From Paraburkholderia diazotrophica (lineage in GTDB: Bacteria; Pseudomonadota; Gammaproteobacteria; Burkholderiales; Burkholderiaceae), in contig NZ_FNYE01000005.1 of the NCBI RefSeq assembly GCF_900108945.1, forward strand, positions 124,001 through 188,000: a stretch of DNA of 64,000 nt, given 5' to 3'. Under the pieces are notes generated by a model. It made no database searches. It worked only from the letters and a program-made list of their open reading frames with translations, and had not been told where the DNA came from. Shown one piece after another: positions 1 to 10,579 of this stretch (position 1 is the stretch's first letter; every line of letters begins with the position of its first letter). The translations under genes and the position numbers were made by a program.

Positions 1-617
1 CCGCCCGACGCGATATTGATCTGCTCCTGCTTGCGCCCTTCCGACGCCGCGATCAGCGCGCGCTTCTCCCGTTCGGCCGTGATCTGCGCCTGCATCGCGT
101 GGAGGATTTCCTTCGGCGGCGTCAGGTCCTTGATCTCGTAGCGCAGCACCTTGACGCCCCAGTTCGCGGCAGCTTCGTCGAGCGCCGATACGATCGAATG
201 ATTGATGAAGTCGCGTTCCTCGAAGGTCTTGTCGAGTTCGAGCTTGCCGATCACCGAACGCAGCGTGGTTTGCGACAGCTGCGTGATCGCGAACACGAAG
301 TTGCTCGATCCGTAAGACGCCTTCATCGGATCGGTGACCTGAAAATACAGCACGCCGTCGACTTGCAACTGCGTGTTGTCGCGCGTGATGCAGACCTGGC
401 TCGGCACGTCGAGCGGGATCTCCTTGAGCACGTGCTTGTACGCGATCCGGTCGATGAACGGCAGCACGAAAGTCAGGCCCGGCGTCAACGTCGCGTGATA
501 GCGGCCGAGCCGCTCCAGCACCCACGCGTGCTGTTGCGGCACGATCTTGATCGTCTTCGCGGCAGTCACGATCACGACGATCAGCAACACGAGTCCAACG
601 ACGCTCGACGGTTCCAT
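1..617 (-). CDS. SPFH/band 7 (stomatin-like) membrane protein, C-terminus cut by window edge
   Basis: Only the first 205 or so residues lie in the window; the 3' end is off the left edge. The protein opens with one hydrophobic segment (about residues 5-20), then the PQQHAWVLERLGRY motif typical of the SPFH domain of QmcA/stomatin-type proteins. It continues through LPFIDRIAYKH, DVPSQVCITRDN and ADWGV-like blocks to the alanine/glutamate-rich stalk at the edge. Family members form membrane-bound rings in lipid microdomains and associate with membrane proteases. The gene lies 91 nt downstream of nfeD on the same strand, the usual partner arrangement, so the two are probably co-transcribed. The ATG at 617 is used because the transmembrane segment follows at once. 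Family is secure; the exact physiological role is not. Confidence 0.9.
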   Translation of the reverse strand, partial: MEPSSVVGLVLLIVVIVTAAKTIKIVPQQHAWVLERLGRYHATLTPGLTFVLPFIDRIAYKHVLKEIPLDVPSQVCITRDNTQLQVDGVLYFQVTDPMKASYGSSNFVFAITQLSQTTLRSVIGKLELDKTFEERDFINHSIVSALDEAAANWGVKVLRYEIKDLTPPKEILHAMQAQITAEREKRALIAASEGRKQEQINIASG

Positions 618-708
618 TCCTGCACCCCCAATCTGTTTTTGAATTGTTGTGCGCATCCGGATGCGCGTGAGTTGCGTCCCGAACGACGCCTGAATCGGAT
701 CCCGTTAT

Positions 709-1155
709 TCAAGCCCGAGCCGCGTGCTTTCTTGCGACAACGACGAGGCAATTGCCACGCAACGCGGTGATTTCGTAGAGATTCGCGTCTTCCGGCTCAC
801 CGGGCGCGAGTTCGACTTCCCATGAAGCGCCGCGATAGCTGGTCCGTGCGCGCCCGTCGTGCCACGCGGGCACCGTGAGTGTCGAGCCGATGTCGAGATT
901 GACATCGGGATTGCGCGCAGCTTCGGCGCGCGTTTTTGTCTTGCGCCCGTAGCGCGACTTGCGCAGCACGAGCACCGCGCCGAGCGCAACGACGGCTGCA
1001 ATGCCGAACTGCAGCGGCAAGCCGGCGCCCGCCAGGCGCGCAAGAGCCGCCGCGATAAAGCCCAGCGCCACCATCAGCAGATAAAACGTGCCCTGCATCA
1101 GTTCGAGGACGATCAGCACGCCCGCGCCAATCCACCAGAACAGCCCGCTCTGCAT
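709..1155 (-). CDS. NfeD family membrane protein
   Basis: 148 residues. Two to three hydrophobic helices (about residues 4-60: GLFWWIGAGVLIVLELMQG, then FYLLMVALGFIAAAL and a third around FGIAAVVALGAVLVL) are followed by a short soluble C-terminal domain, likely the NfeD OB-fold, ending in a basic tail. NfeD proteins pair with SPFH proteins such as the gene just downstream. The start is fixed by a GGAGG ribosome-binding site 8 nt before ATG at 1155; a longer reading from 1182 would place the site inside the gene and overlap the ppsA terminator. Function within the pair is inferred from family context only. Confidence 0.88.
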   Translation of the reverse strand: MQSGLFWWIGAGVLIVLELMQGTFYLLMVALGFIAAALARLAGAGLPLQFGIAAVVALGAVLVLRKSRYGRKTKTRAEAARNPDVNLDIGSTLTVPAWHDGRARTSYRGASWEVELAPGEPEDANLYEITALRGNCLVVVARKHAARA

Positions 1156-1173
1156 CACGTCGGCCTCCACAAA

Positions 1174-1205
1174 GCAAAACACCCCGGATGTACCGGGGTG
1201 TTTAT
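1174..1205 (-). terminator. Rho-independent terminator of ppsA
   Basis: A perfect 11-bp stem (AAACACCCCGG with CCGGGGTGTTT) around a 5-nt loop lies about 70 nt beyond the ppsA stop. In the minus direction it runs into TTTTGCTTTG. It ends only about 20 nt before the nfeD start codon, so it insulates nfeD from ppsA transcription. Confidence 0.75.
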
Positions 1206-1276
1206 AGCATGAAGCGTCAGCGTTTTATCGTTCGCCGAAGTACGTTTTACATACCTCTACAAACGATGCGCAATGC

Positions 1277-3682
1277 TTACTTCGCCGTCGTTTTCGCCAG
1301 CGCCTGCCACGTTTCGATGATCGTGTCCGGGTTCAGCGAGATCGACGCGATGCCTTCGTCCGTCAGCCATTGCGCGAAATCCGGATGATCCGACGGGCCC
1401 TGGCCGCAGATGCCGACGTACTTGTTCAGGCGCAGACACGTGTCGATCGCGCGCTTGAGCATGAACTTGACGGCGGGATCGCGCTCGTCGAAGTCGACGG
1501 CGAGCAGTTCCATGCCCGAGTCGCGATCGAGGCCGAGCGTGAGCTGCGTCAGGTCGTTCGAGCCGATTGAGAAGCCGTCGAAGTACTGCAGGAACTCCTC
1601 GGCAAGGATCGCGTTCGACGGCACCTCGCACATCATGATCAGGCGCAGACCGTTTTCGCCGCGCTTCAGGCCGTACTTCGCGAGCAGGTTCACCACGCGC
1701 TCCGCCTGCTTCAGCGTACGCACGAACGGCACCATGATCTCGACGTTGTCGAGGCCCATCTCTTCACGCACGCGCTTGAGCGCCATGCACTCCATTTCGA
1801 ACGCCTGCGCGAAGTCTTCGGCGATGTAACGCGATGCGCCGCGGAAGCCGAGCATCGGGTTTTCCTCGTCCGGCTCATAGCGCGAGCCGCCGATCAGCTT
1901 CTTGTACTCGTTCGACTTGAAATCCGACAGACGCACGATCACGGGCTTCGGATAGAACGCCGCGCCGATCGTCGCGATGCCTTCCGTCAGCTTGTCGACG
2001 TAGAATGCACGCGGCGACGCATGACCGCGCGCGACGCTTTCGACGGCCTTCTTCAGGTCCTGATCGACGTTCGGGTATTCGAGAATCGCCTTCGGGTGAA
2101 CGCCGATGTTGTTGTTGATGATGAATTCCAGCCGCGCGAGACCCACGCCCTTGTTCGGCAATTGCGCGAAGTCGAACGCGAGTTGCGGATTGCCCACGTT
2201 CATCATGATCTTCACGGGGATTTCCGGCAGTTCGCCACGCTGGACTTCCGTCACTTCCGTTTCGAGCAGACCGTCGTAGATCTTGCCTTCGTCGCCTTCC
2301 GAGCACGACACCGTGACGAGCGCGCCGTCCTTCAGCACGTCGGTCGCGTCGCCGCAGCCCACGACTGCCGGCACGCCCAGTTCGCGCGCGATGATCGCCG
2401 CGTGGCAGGTCCGGCCGCCACGATTCGTGACGATGGCCGACGCGCGCTTCATCACCGGCTCCCAGTTCGGGTCGGTCATGTCGGCGACCAGCACGTCGCC
2501 CGGCTGCACGCGCTCCATCTCGGACGGATCGTGGATCACGCGCACGGGGCCTGCGCCGATCTTCTGGCCGATCGCGCGGCCCGTCGCCAGCACCTGCGAC
2601 TGGCCCTTCAGCTTGAAGCGCTGCTCGGCCTTGTTGTGACCCTGGCTCTTCACCGTTTCGGGACGCGCCTGCAGGATGAAGATCTTGCCGTCGCGGCCGT
2701 CCTTGCCCCACTCGATGTCCATCGGACGCTCGTAGTGCTTCTCGATGATGACTGCGTACTTTGCGAGCTCGATTACGTCGTCGTCGGTGATCGAGAAACG
2801 GTTGCGCTGCTCGTGCGACACGTCGACGGTCTTCACGCGGCCTTCTTCGCCGGCCTTCGTGAATTCCATCTTGATGAGCTTCGAGCCGATCGAGCGGCGG
2901 ATGATCGGGTATTTGTTCTGCGCAAGCGTGGTCTTGAAGACGTAGAACTCATCCGGATTCACCGCGCCTTGCACGACGGTTTCACCGAGGCCGTAGCTCG
3001 ACGTGATAAATACGGCGTCCTTGAAGCCCGATTCGGTGTCGAGCGTGAACATCACGCCCGCTGCGCCGACGTCCGAGCGCACCATGCGCTGCACGCCCGC
3101 CGACAACGCGACTTCAGCATGCGTGAAACCCTTGTGGACGCGATAGGAGATGGCGCGATCGTTGTACAGCGACGCGAACACGTGCTTCATGCGATCGAGC
3201 ACGTCTTCGATGCCGACCACGTTCAGGTAGCTTTCCTGCTGGCCCGCGAACGATGCGTCCGGCAGGTCTTCCGCCGTTGCCGACGAACGGACCGCGAACG
3301 ACAGTTCCTCAGGCGAGCTCTTCGAGAGCGTTTCGAACGCCGCGCGAATTTCCTGCTCGAGACGCGGCTGCATCGGGGCGTCGACGATCCATTGACGGAT
3401 CTCCTTGCCCGCAGCGGCAAGAGCTTTCACGTCGTCGACGTCGAGCGTCTCCAGACGCTGCGCGATGCGTTCGGTCAGGTTGTTGTGATGCAGGAACTCG
3501 CGGAATGCGAGCGCCGTCGTCGCAAAGCCGGTCGGCACACGCACACCCGCTTCCGCGAGCTGACTGATCATCTCGCCGAGCGAAGCATTCTTGCCGCCGA
3601 CGATGTCCACGTCGGTCATTCGCAACTGCTCGAATGGAACTACATACGCCTGATCCTTAGCAACGTTAACTGCGTTAGTCAT
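1277..3682 (-). CDS. ppsA: Phosphoenolpyruvate synthase
   Basis: 801 residues, the normal length for PpsA. It converts pyruvate, ATP and water to PEP, AMP and phosphate, the first step of gluconeogenesis from pyruvate, in the cytoplasm. An N-terminal ATP-grasp-like PEP/pyruvate-binding domain ([11 protein letters not shown] near residue 21) is followed by the swivelling phosphohistidine domain with [15 protein letters not shown] around residue 425, where His is phosphorylated and the neighbouring Thr is the known PpsR target in relatives. The C-terminal PEP-utilising barrel carries [11 protein letters not shown] and [12 protein letters not shown]. The ATG at 3682 gives the family N-terminus; the frame stays open 70 codons further upstream but that part is not conserved-looking. 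It is divergent from ppsR, its own regulator. Confidence 0.97.
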   Translation of the reverse strand: MTNAVNVAKDQAYVVPFEQLRMTDVDIVGGKNASLGEMISQLAEAGVRVPTGFATTALAFREFLHHNNLTERIAQRLETLDVDDVKALAAAGKEIRQWIVDAPMQPRLEQEIRAAFETLSKSSPEELSFAVRSSATAEDLPDASFAGQQESYLNVVGIEDVLDRMKHVFASLYNDRAISYRVHKGFTHAEVALSAGVQRMVRSDVGAAGVMFTLDTESGFKDAVFITSSYGLGETVVQGAVNPDEFYVFKTTLAQNKYPIIRRSIGSKLIKMEFTKAGEEGRVKTVDVSHEQRNRFSITDDDVIELAKYAVIIEKHYERPMDIEWGKDGRDGKIFILQARPETVKSQGHNKAEQRFKLKGQSQVLATGRAIGQKIGAGPVRVIHDPSEMERVQPGDVLVADMTDPNWEPVMKRASAIVTNRGGRTCHAAIIARELGVPAVVGCGDATDVLKDGALVTVSCSEGDEGKIYDGLLETEVTEVQRGELPEIPVKIMMNVGNPQLAFDFAQLPNKGVGLARLEFIINNNIGVHPKAILEYPNVDQDLKKAVESVARGHASPRAFYVDKLTEGIATIGAAFYPKPVIVRLSDFKSNEYKKLIGGSRYEPDEENPMLGFRGASRYIAEDFAQAFEMECMALKRVREEMGLDNVEIMVPFVRTLKQAERVVNLLAKYGLKRGENGLRLIMMCEVPSNAILAEEFLQYFDGFSIGSNDLTQLTLGLDRDSGMELLAVDFDERDPAVKFMLKRAIDTCLRLNKYVGICGQGPSDHPDFAQWLTDEGIASISLNPDTIIETWQALAKTTAK

Positions 3683-3844
3683 ACAAGCCCCTAAGTGTGG
3701 AAAAAATGCTCGATTGCGCAAGTGGGCTTGAACACGAGGCGCCCATAAGAAGCGTGGCTCGTGCCTTGCGCAACCTGTTGGAAAAGCAATCGCGGAAGAG
3801 CCCGCGCCGGACGCGAAGCCCGACGAAGCAGGAGATTGAACGAA

Positions 3845-3865
3845 CTTGCGGCTTAGCCGCGCAAG
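3845..3865. other. Hairpin in the ppsA leader
   Basis: CTTGCGGCTTAGCCGCGCAAG can fold as a GCGGC/GCCGC stem with a TTA loop, or as a six-pair outer stem. It sits at or just after the inferred ppsA transcription start, inside the untranslated leader. No poly-T follows, so it is not a terminator; a regulatory or stabilising role is only a guess. Confidence 0.35.
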
Positions 3866-3892
3866 ATACGAACAAATCGCGACGCAATCCAA
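3863..3892 (-). promoter_or_regulatory. Putative sigma-70 promoter for ppsA
   Basis: On the minus strand TTGGAT (3892-3887), an 18-bp spacer and TATCTT (3868-3863) fit a weak sigma-70 promoter about 175 nt upstream of the ppsA start. Assigned by eye; other hexamers in this region are nearly as good. Confidence 0.35.
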
Positions 3893-3927
3893 GGGCGATA
3901 ACGGATAGTTACGCGATTTGGCTGCAA

Positions 3928-3956
3928 TTGCTTATCCAACAGGTTGCCGCTATTCT
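3928..3956 (+). promoter_or_regulatory. Putative sigma-70 promoter for ppsR
   Basis: TTGCTT (3928-3933), a 17-bp spacer and TATTCT (3951-3956) match the sigma-70 consensus well. It would start transcription near 3963, leaving a leader of about 145 nt before the ppsR ATG. Confidence 0.5.
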
Positions 3957-4107
3957 ACCGTGCCGACTCTCGAAATGTGACAGTCGGACAAGAATTGCGC
4001 CTCGAAGGCGCCGCTGCAGGGTTTCCGGCCAGCCACCGGGCAGCGCGCGCCACGCGGCGATGTGTGATTTGAGCGGATTTTGACGCTCGCGTTCCCTGCC
4101 CCCACTG

Positions 4108-4923
4108 ATGCCGCCCACCGTATTCATCGTCTCCGACGGTACCGGGATTACTGCCGAAACCTTCGCGCATTCGATCCTCTCCCAGTTCGACCAGAAATTT
4201 CGCCTGGTCCGTGTGCCGTTCGTCGATTCGACGGAAAAAGCGTATGCCACGCTCGAAAAGATCAACGAATCCGCCCATCACGAAGGCCGCCGCCCGATCG
4301 TCTTCACGACGCTCGTGAACAGCGCGTCGAACCAGATAGTCAAGGACTCGAATGCGCTCGTGCTGGACATGTTTCAGACCTTCGTCGAGCCGCTCGAGCT
4401 GGAACTGGAGCTGAAGTCGAGCCACGCGATGGGCCGCGGCCACCAGAACGCCGACACCGAGGAGTACAAGAACCGGATCGAGGCGATCAACTTCTCGCTC
4501 GCACACGACGACGGCCAGTCGAATCGCAATCTGGAAGAAGCGGATGTGATCCTCGTCGGCGTATCGCGCAGCGGCAAGACGCCGACGAGCCTTTATCTGG
4601 CGATGCAGTACGGCGTGAAGGCGGCGAACTATCCGCTGATCCCCGAAGACTTCGAGCGCGGCAAGCTGCCGACGCCGCTGCTCGCGCATCGCACGAAGAT
4701 GTTCGGGCTGTCGATCGATCCGCAGCGGCTTTCGGAAATCCGCAACGAACGGCGTCCCGGCAGCAAGTACGCCGCGCTGGAAAACTGCCGCTACGAAATC
4801 AACGAAGCCGAGACGATGATGCGGCGCGAAGGCATCAAGTGGCTGTCGTCGACGCACAAGTCGATCGAGGAAATCGCGACGACCATTCTGCAGGAGATCA
4901 GGCTCGACCGGTCGTCGTATTGA
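4108..4923 (+). CDS. ppsR: PEP synthase regulatory protein (kinase/pyrophosphorylase)
   Basis: 271 residues. Family members switch PEP synthase off by ADP-dependent phosphorylation of a Thr beside the catalytic His, and on again by phosphate-dependent dephosphorylation. The N-terminus [19 protein letters not shown] is the DUF299 hallmark, and the P-loop GVSRSGKT lies at residues 151-158. Length and ends fit the family. The gene is divergent from ppsA, which supports the assignment strongly. It ends 17 nt from the end of the convergent methyltransferase gene, with no terminator visible between them. Confidence 0.96.
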   Translation: MPPTVFIVSDGTGITAETFAHSILSQFDQKFRLVRVPFVDSTEKAYATLEKINESAHHEGRRPIVFTTLVNSASNQIVKDSNALVLDMFQTFVEPLELELELKSSHAMGRGHQNADTEEYKNRIEAINFSLAHDDGQSNRNLEEADVILVGVSRSGKTPTSLYLAMQYGVKAANYPLIPEDFERGKLPTPLLAHRTKMFGLSIDPQRLSEIRNERRPGSKYAALENCRYEINEAETMMRREGIKWLSSTHKSIEEIATTILQEIRLDRSSY

Positions 4924-4940
4924 TGCAGCCGCAGTGAAGG

Positions 4941-5741
4941 TTAGCTGGAAGCGCGCGGCTCGTGCCCGCGCTGCTGCCGGCACTGCTCGAAAAGACACAC
5001 GGCGGCGGCCGCCGCGACATTCAGCGATTCCATTCCGCCCGGCTGCGGAATCGTCACGCGATACCTCACCGCGTCGCGCCACGCCTGTGACACGCCCGCC
5101 CCTTCGTTGCCGAACACCCAGGCGACCGGGTCCGACAGATCGGTGTCGTAGATCGCCTGCGCACCATGCGAGTCCGTGATCGCAACAGGCACGTCGAGCC
5201 GCTCGATCAGCGTCTGCGGTTCGACATCCTCATGAATGTGCAGCAGGAAATGCGCCCCCATGCCGGAGCGCAGCACTTTCGACGACCACGCGTACGCGGT
5301 GCCTGGCGCGCAAAACACGCGGCCGATGCCCGCCGCCGCCGCGCTGCGCAGAATCGAGCCGACATTGCCCGCGTCCTGCACGCCGTCGAGCACGATGCAG
5401 CCTTGCGTCACGCGCTCGGGCAGCGCCTCGTCGAGTTTCTCGACCAGCAGCAGCATGCCGACGCCATTCACGACACTCGACAGTTGCCCGAACAGCGCGT
5501 CCGGCAACGTGACGATGCGCCGCTCATCGATGCGCGCGACGATGGCCTGCGCTTCGTCGTGGCGCAGCGCGCCTTCCGTGACGACGCACGTCTCGGGCTG
5601 CCCCGCGACATCGAGATAGGCGCTCGCGAGATGAAACCCTTCGAGCAGCGCATGGCCGCTCCTGCGCTGTTGATGCGTCGAACCGGCCAATGCCTTCAGA
5701 CGTTTATAGAGCGGATTGTCCCGCGAAGTAATGGCTTTCAC
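4941..5741 (-). CDS. TrmH/SpoU-family RNA 2'-O-ribose methyltransferase
   Basis: 266 residues. The N-terminal substrate-binding domain (about residues 3-100, ITSRDNPLYKRLKAL and LLEGFHL) is followed by a SPOUT catalytic domain. Its three motifs are visible: LDGVQDAGNVGSILRSAAA, WVFGNEGAGVS and IPQPGGMESLNVAAAAAVC, the last forming the trefoil-knot S-adenosylmethionine site. The family methylates ribose in rRNA or tRNA; which nucleotide this one modifies cannot be read from sequence. It follows rnhB on the same strand but is separated from it by a terminator, so it may be transcribed separately or by read-through. Confidence 0.9.
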   Translation of the reverse strand: MKAITSRDNPLYKRLKALAGSTHQQRRSGHALLEGFHLASAYLDVAGQPETCVVTEGALRHDEAQAIVARIDERRIVTLPDALFGQLSSVVNGVGMLLLVEKLDEALPERVTQGCIVLDGVQDAGNVGSILRSAAAAGIGRVFCAPGTAYAWSSKVLRSGMGAHFLLHIHEDVEPQTLIERLDVPVAITDSHGAQAIYDTDLSDPVAWVFGNEGAGVSQAWRDAVRYRVTIPQPGGMESLNVAAAAAVCLFEQCRQQRGHEPRASS

Positions 5742-5783
5742 TGGCAGCGAAGACCGTATCGGTAGCGTGAAAAAACGGGTGAA

Positions 5784-5808
5784 AAGAAAAGCGCCCGAAG
5801 GCGCTTGA
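5784..5808 (-). terminator. Terminator after rnhB with UUCG tetraloop
   Basis: In the minus direction AAGCGCC and GGCGCTT enclose TTCG, giving a very stable C(UUCG)G hairpin followed by TTTTCTTTTC. It lies about 20 nt after the rnhB stop and likely ends the long lipid A operon. Confidence 0.7.
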
Positions 5809-5825
5809 GTCGTTTCCGCGAGGCG

Positions 5826-6578
5826 TCAGAACGGCGCGCTGTCGTCGGCGATGAGCACGTCATCATCCGTGACGGGCGGCACGATCACGACGTCGTCAGG
5901 CAAATCGACGGCCATGCCGAGCCGCACATACGCATCGCGCACGGGCGCAAACGACCGCCTGTGGTGCTCGCATGGACCATGCTCACGCAGCGCCAGCAGA
6001 TGCTGCGGCGTGCTGTAACCCACGTGCGCGTCGAAGCCGTACATCGGAAACGTCTGATGCAGTTCGAGCAGCATCCGGTCGCGGGTGACCTTCGCGAGAA
6101 TCGACGCCGCGGAGATGCACGGCACGAGCGCATCGCCGCTGATGATCGCCTCGCTGCGAATGCTCAGTATCGGGCAACGGTTGCCGTCGATCTTCGCAAG
6201 CGTCGGCGCAACGTTCAGGCCTTCGATGGCGCGCTTCATCGCGAGCATCGTCGCGTGCAGGATGTTCAACGTGTCGATCTCTTCGACTGACGCCGACGCG
6301 ACGCAATACGCAAGCGACCGTTCGATGATCTTGTCGTACAGCTCTTCGCGCTTTTTCGCGGTCAGCGCTTTCGAATCGTCGAGTCCACGGATGCGCGGTT
6401 TCGTCGGATCGAGAATGACGGCGGCGGCGACCACGGGACCAGCGAGCGGACCGCGCCCTGCTTCGTCGACCCCGCAAATGATGTCTTCCGGCGACGAAAA
6501 ATCGAGACCGGTCTGTTTCGCGATCGTCGCGGGCGCCTTGCGGCGCGGCGCGGCCTTCTTGCCCGCCGCGCCCGTCAT
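5826..6578 (-). CDS. rnhB: Ribonuclease HII
   Basis: 250 residues. The enzyme cuts RNA in RNA-DNA hybrids and removes single misincorporated ribonucleotides. The signature [15 protein letters not shown] near residue 36 supplies the catalytic Asp-Glu pair; further conserved blocks are [17 protein letters not shown] and [14 protein letters not shown]. The protein has about 20 basic residues before the domain and about 35 acidic/hydrophobic residues after it, beyond the usual core. The ATG overlaps the lpxB stop as ATGA, so it is translationally coupled to lpxB, the standard neighbour. Confidence 0.96.
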   Translation of the reverse strand: MTGAAGKKAAPRRKAPATIAKQTGLDFSSPEDIICGVDEAGRGPLAGPVVAAAVILDPTKPRIRGLDDSKALTAKKREELYDKIIERSLAYCVASASVEEIDTLNILHATMLAMKRAIEGLNVAPTLAKIDGNRCPILSIRSEAIISGDALVPCISAASILAKVTRDRMLLELHQTFPMYGFDAHVGYSTPQHLLALREHGPCEHHRRSFAPVRDAYVRLGMAVDLPDDVVIVPPVTDDDVLIADDSAPF

Positions 6579-7744
6579 GGACGCCCCCGGCGCGCTTCAA
6601 CGACGCCGACGACCGCTTCCGCGGCTCGCTGCGCTGTGTTCTGCTTCAGCACGTGATGCATCTCGGTGAAGATTTCCGTCAGCGTGCGCCGGTTTGCGTC
6701 GTCGCGCAACTGCGTCAGCGTGGCGTCGGCCAACGCTTCAGGCGTCGCGAAGTGCTGCAGGATTTCGGGCACGACGAAACGTCCTGCCAGGATGTTCGGC
6801 AAGCCGACGTACGGCAGATACCCCTGCCGGCGCATGATCTGCCCCGTCAGCCAGGGCACCTTGTATGAAATCACCATCGGCTTTTTCAGCAGCGCCGCTT
6901 CCAGCGTGACCGTGCCGCTTTTCACGAGAATCGCGTCCGCAGCCGTCATCGCGAGCTGAGCGTTGCCGTCCGTCAGCGTCAGCGGCAGCTTCGGGTGCGC
7001 GTCGACGAGCGGCTTCAGCAGTTCGCGCAGCGCGGGTGTCGCAGCCGGCATCACGAAGCGCACGCCTGGCTCGCGCTGCAGCATCAGTTCCATCGCGTCG
7101 AAGAACGTCGGTCCGATCAGCGAGATTTCCGAGCGGCGGCTGCCCGGCAGCACGGCGATCACCGGGCCGCTGTCGGGCAGGCCGAGCACGCGGCGCGCGC
7201 CCGCCATGTCCGGTTCGAGCGGGATTTCATCCGCGAGCGGATGGCCGACATAGGTCGCCGCCACGCCGGATTTCTCGAGCAGCGCCTTTTCGAATGGAAA
7301 CACGCACAGCATGTGATCGACGGCCTTGACGATCTTCTTGATCCGGCCGCCGCGCCACGCCCAGATCGACGGACAGACGAAGTGGATGGTCGGAATGCCC
7401 GCGTCGCGCAACGCGTGCTCGAGGCCGAAGTTGAAGTCGGGCGCATCGACGCCGACGAACACCGACGGCGGCTCCGCGAGCAACTGACGCTTCAGCTCGT
7501 TGCGGATGCCGAGAATTTCGGGAATGTGTTTAAGCGCTTCGACATAGCCGCGCACCGACAGCTTTTCCATCGGAAAGTGCGCGTCGAAGCCCTTCGCGGT
7601 CATGCGCGGGCCGCCGATGCCGAAGTACTGCGTTCCTTGCGGCAGACGGGCCGCGAGCCCGTCCAGCAGCGACGACGCGAGCAGGTCGCCCGACGGCTCG
7701 CCGGCCACCATTGCGAGCCGCAGCGGACTGGTAGGCAACGGCAT
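6575..7744 (-). CDS. lpxB: Lipid-A-disaccharide synthase
   Basis: 389 residues, a family 19 glycosyltransferase. It joins UDP-2,3-diacylglucosamine and lipid X to form the lipid A disaccharide at the inner membrane. Family blocks visible are [18 protein letters not shown] at residues 10-27, [37 protein letters not shown] and [10 protein letters not shown]. The start lies 3 nt after the lpxA stop and the stop overlaps rnhB by 4 nt, so the three are one translational unit. Confidence 0.97.
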   Translation of the reverse strand: MPLPTSPLRLAMVAGEPSGDLLASSLLDGLAARLPQGTQYFGIGGPRMTAKGFDAHFPMEKLSVRGYVEALKHIPEILGIRNELKRQLLAEPPSVFVGVDAPDFNFGLEHALRDAGIPTIHFVCPSIWAWRGGRIKKIVKAVDHMLCVFPFEKALLEKSGVAATYVGHPLADEIPLEPDMAGARRVLGLPDSGPVIAVLPGSRRSEISLIGPTFFDAMELMLQREPGVRFVMPAATPALRELLKPLVDAHPKLPLTLTDGNAQLAMTAADAILVKSGTVTLEAALLKKPMVISYKVPWLTGQIMRRQGYLPYVGLPNILAGRFVVPEILQHFATPEALADATLTQLRDDANRRTLTEIFTEMHHVLKQNTAQRAAEAVVGVVEARRGRP

Positions 7745-7747
7745 CGG

Positions 7748-8536
7748 TCAGCGAATGATGCCGCGCTGCGACTGCTCGACGAATTCGACGAGCGCGCGCA
7801 CGGGCTCGTCACCCTCGCCGCCCGCCGACGCGAGTTCGCGTAATTGCACCTTCGCTTCTTCGAGCGACAGGCTGTTCTTGTACAGCAGACGGTACGCGGA
7901 GCGCAGCGCCGAAATGGCGTCCGCCGAGAAGCCACGGCGCCGCAGCCCTTCGACGTTGATGCCGTGCGGCTCGGCCTTGTTGCCTGCGGCGATCACGAAC
8001 GGCGGAATGTCCTGCACGAGCGCCGACGCGCCGCCCAGCATGGAGTGCGCGCCGATGCGCACGAACTGGTGCACGCCCGACATGCCGCCGACAATCGCGT
8101 AATCGCCGATGATCACGTGGCCCGCCATCTGCGCATTGCTCGACAGGATCACGTTGTTGCCGATCTGGCAGTCGTGGCCGATATGCACGTAGGCCATGAT
8201 CCAGTTGTCGTCACCGAGCGTCGTGATGCCCTGGTCCTGCACGGTGCCCGTGTGGATCGTCGTGAATTCGCGGATCGTGTTGCGGTTGCCGATCACGAGC
8301 TTCGTGGGCTCGTCGCGGTACTTCATGTCCTGCGGCCGGCCGCCGACCGACGCGTAATGGCCGATGCGGTTGTCTTCGCCGATCGTCGTATAACCTTCGA
8401 TCACGCTGTGCGAACCAACCGTGGTGCGCGCACCGATCGTGACGTTCGCGCCGACGATTGCGTACGGTCCGATCTCGACCGATTCGTCGAGCTGTGCGCC
8501 CGACTCGATGATCGCAGTAGGATGAATCCTGCTCAT
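7748..8536 (-). CDS. lpxA: UDP-N-acetylglucosamine acyltransferase
   Basis: 262 residues, as expected. First step of lipid A synthesis: transfer of a 3-hydroxyacyl group from ACP to UDP-GlcNAc. The first two thirds are left-handed beta-helix hexapeptide repeats ([33 protein letters not shown] and so on), with the catalytic His in the [11 protein letters not shown] stretch around residue 120. The helical C-terminus carries [15 protein letters not shown]. It lies between fabZ and lpxB as in other proteobacteria. Confidence 0.97.
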   Translation of the reverse strand: MSRIHPTAIIESGAQLDESVEIGPYAIVGANVTIGARTTVGSHSVIEGYTTIGEDNRIGHYASVGGRPQDMKYRDEPTKLVIGNRNTIREFTTIHTGTVQDQGITTLGDDNWIMAYVHIGHDCQIGNNVILSSNAQMAGHVIIGDYAIVGGMSGVHQFVRIGAHSMLGGASALVQDIPPFVIAAGNKAEPHGINVEGLRRRGFSADAISALRSAYRLLYKNSLSLEEAKVQLRELASAGGEGDEPVRALVEFVEQSQRGIIR

Positions 8537-8762
8537 GCGCCCTCGCTGTATTTCCTGCTGTATTTCCGTTACATGGCGCGGACGACGCTGCAGCGCCGTC
8601 CAGCGCGTTCAAGCCGCCACGTTGCAACCCATCTTGTGACAGCCCGAAGTTTCGATTGTTCTGCCGCAGGCGTTGCGGACCGTTGCGGACATGACGGAGC
8701 ATGATCCTGCCTCATCCGCCCGCTGTCCGCCCGTCACGGCCGTTACTGCCTGTTGCTTTGCG

Positions 8763-9224
8763 TCACTCGCTGTCGGCCTGACGCACGGCGCACATCAGGT
8801 CGGCTTCGGCCGCCACCTGACCGTCCACTTCGGCGCGCGCCTTGAACTTCCAGATGCCGCGCATATGGCGCTCGAACGTGGCGTTCAGGATCAGCTGATC
8901 GCCCGGTTCGACGACGCGCTTGAAGCGCGCATTGTCGATGCCGACGAACAGGTACAGCGTGTTGTCGGGATCATGCGGCTCTTCGGAGAAGGTCAGGAGC
9001 GCAGCCGTCTGCGCGAGTGCTTCCAGAATCAGCACGCCCGGCATCACGGGGCGCTTCGGGAAGTGCCCCATAAAGAACGGTTCGTTGACCGTCACATTCT
9101 TGAGCGCCTTGATGCTCTTGTGCGGCTCGAGTTCGAGCACCCGATCGACGAGGAGGATCGGATAGCGATGCGGCAGCAGCGTGAGGATCTTGTGAATGTC
9201 GAGATTGATTTTTTCGGTGCTCAT
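8763..9224 (-). CDS. fabZ: 3-hydroxyacyl-ACP dehydratase FabZ
   Basis: 153 residues, a hot-dog fold dehydratase of fatty acid elongation. [15 protein letters not shown] and the active-site stretch [20 protein letters not shown] contain the catalytic His and Glu. It competes with LpxA for 3-hydroxyacyl-ACP, which explains its fixed place inside the lpx cluster. I use the second ATG (9224), giving the usual N-terminus [14 protein letters not shown]; a further in-frame ATG 15 nt upstream is possible. Confidence 0.96.
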   Translation of the reverse strand: MSTEKINLDIHKILTLLPHRYPILLVDRVLELEPHKSIKALKNVTVNEPFFMGHFPKRPVMPGVLILEALAQTAALLTFSEEPHDPDNTLYLFVGIDNARFKRVVEPGDQLILNATFERHMRGIWKFKARAEVDGQVAAEADLMCAVRQADSE

Positions 9225-9375
9225 GGTGTTTCTGCTCACGCATTGGTTGCGCGATGATGACTGCGAATGCTGGGTGCTGGCGCCTGGATGACGAAACGCG
9301 CCCTGCCGCCCGTTCCTGTGCCGGCCGCGCGCCGCCTGATGGCCGCGTGCGCCGGCGCTTCCCGCCCGTCGACGC

Positions 9376-10452
9376 TTAAGCCTTGTCTCCGGAGGCGCTG
9401 GCGACGGCGGCTTCGAGTGCCTTGATACGATCTCGCAGTTTGTCGAGATTGCGCATCAATGCGGCGCTTTTGTTCCAGTCGGCGTGATCCACGGCCGGGA
9501 ACGCGCTCGTGTACATGCCGGGTTTCAACAAAGACTTCGACACGCCTGACTTGGCCGTGACGATCACATAGTCGGCCAGGGTGACGTGGCCGGCAATGCC
9601 GACCGCGCCGCCGATCATGCAGTGACGGCCGATCGTCGTGCTGCCGGCGATGCCCGCGCAACCCGCGATCACCGTATAGGCGCCGATCTTGCAGTTATGG
9701 CCGATCTGCACGAGGTTGTCGATTTTCACGCATTCTTCGATCACGGTATCGGCCATTGCGCCGCGGTCGATCGTCGTATTCGCGCCGATTTCGACGTCCG
9801 GCCCGATCGACACGCCGCCGACCTGCGGAATCTTCACCCAGCTGCCCGTGCGCGCATCGCCGTCGCCGACGAAATCCGGCGCAAAACCGAAGCCGTCCGA
9901 GCCGATCACCGCGCCCGCGTGAACGATCACGCGCTCGCCGATCGCGCAGCCGTGATAGACGGCGACGTTCGGATACAGATGGGAGCCCGCGCCGACCTTC
10001 GTGCCGCGCCCGATGAACACGTTCGCGTCGAGCCGCACGTTATCGGCGATCGCGGAGCCCGCTTCGACCGTCACGTTCGGACCGATCACGGCACTCGCGG
10101 CGATCTGCGCGGAGGGGTCGATGGTCGCGCTCGCGTGCACGCCCGGCTGTGCCTTTGGCGCGGCCATGTCAATGAAGGCCTGCGCGAGACGCGCGAAATA
10201 AGCGTAGGGATTCGGCGTGACGATGAAGTTACGACCGTCGCGCGAAGCGAGCTTCGCGAGATCCGCCGCGTTGATCAGCACCGCGCCCGCGCGCGTCGTT
10301 TCGACCTGCGCCAGATACTTCGGGTTGGCGAGGAACGCCAGTTGATCCGGGCCAGCCTGATCGAGCGGCGCCAGATTGCCGACGCGGTGCGCGCGATCGC
10401 CGACGACCTCGCCGCCGAACCGCTGCACGATCTCCTCGAGCGTGAATGCCAT
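9376..10452 (-). CDS. lpxD: UDP-3-O-(3-hydroxyacyl)glucosamine N-acyltransferase
   Basis: 358 residues. Third step of lipid A synthesis, adding the second 3-hydroxyacyl chain. An N-terminal uridine-binding domain (about residues 1-100) precedes a long left-handed beta-helix of hexapeptide repeats. The conserved [20 protein letters not shown] stretch contains the catalytic His. The C-terminal helix [19 protein letters not shown] is the ACP-binding tail. It is preceded by ompH and bamA and followed by fabZ, the canonical order. Confidence 0.97.
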   Translation of the reverse strand: MAFTLEEIVQRFGGEVVGDRAHRVGNLAPLDQAGPDQLAFLANPKYLAQVETTRAGAVLINAADLAKLASRDGRNFIVTPNPYAYFARLAQAFIDMAAPKAQPGVHASATIDPSAQIAASAVIGPNVTVEAGSAIADNVRLDANVFIGRGTKVGAGSHLYPNVAVYHGCAIGERVIVHAGAVIGSDGFGFAPDFVGDGDARTGSWVKIPQVGGVSIGPDVEIGANTTIDRGAMADTVIEECVKIDNLVQIGHNCKIGAYTVIAGCAGIAGSTTIGRHCMIGGAVGIAGHVTLADYVIVTAKSGVSKSLLKPGMYTSAFPAVDHADWNKSAALMRNLDKLRDRIKALEAAVASASGDKA

Positions 10453-10579
10453 GCGTGTACTGCTCCTGCTGTTCAGTTGCCTGCCTTACGCGCGAACCAC
10501 GCGCCGGGTGTGTTTCGCGGGACGGTCCTGCGCCGAGTTTGCGCGCGGATTGCGCTGCGCTTACGTGCCCCTGTGCTTA

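Larger units (their letters stand above)
3683..4107. other. Divergent ppsA/ppsR intergenic region
   Basis: 425 bp without a convincing gene. It holds the inferred minus-strand promoter of ppsA, a leader hairpin, and a good plus-strand promoter for ppsR. Open frames crossing it have no family resemblance and no ribosome-binding site. Sharing one control region fits the kinase and its target being made together. Confidence 0.6.

Noticed and set aside
2021..3694. Plus-strand open frame of 557 codons opposite ppsA
   Set aside because: Antisense shadow of ppsA with no recognisable motif.
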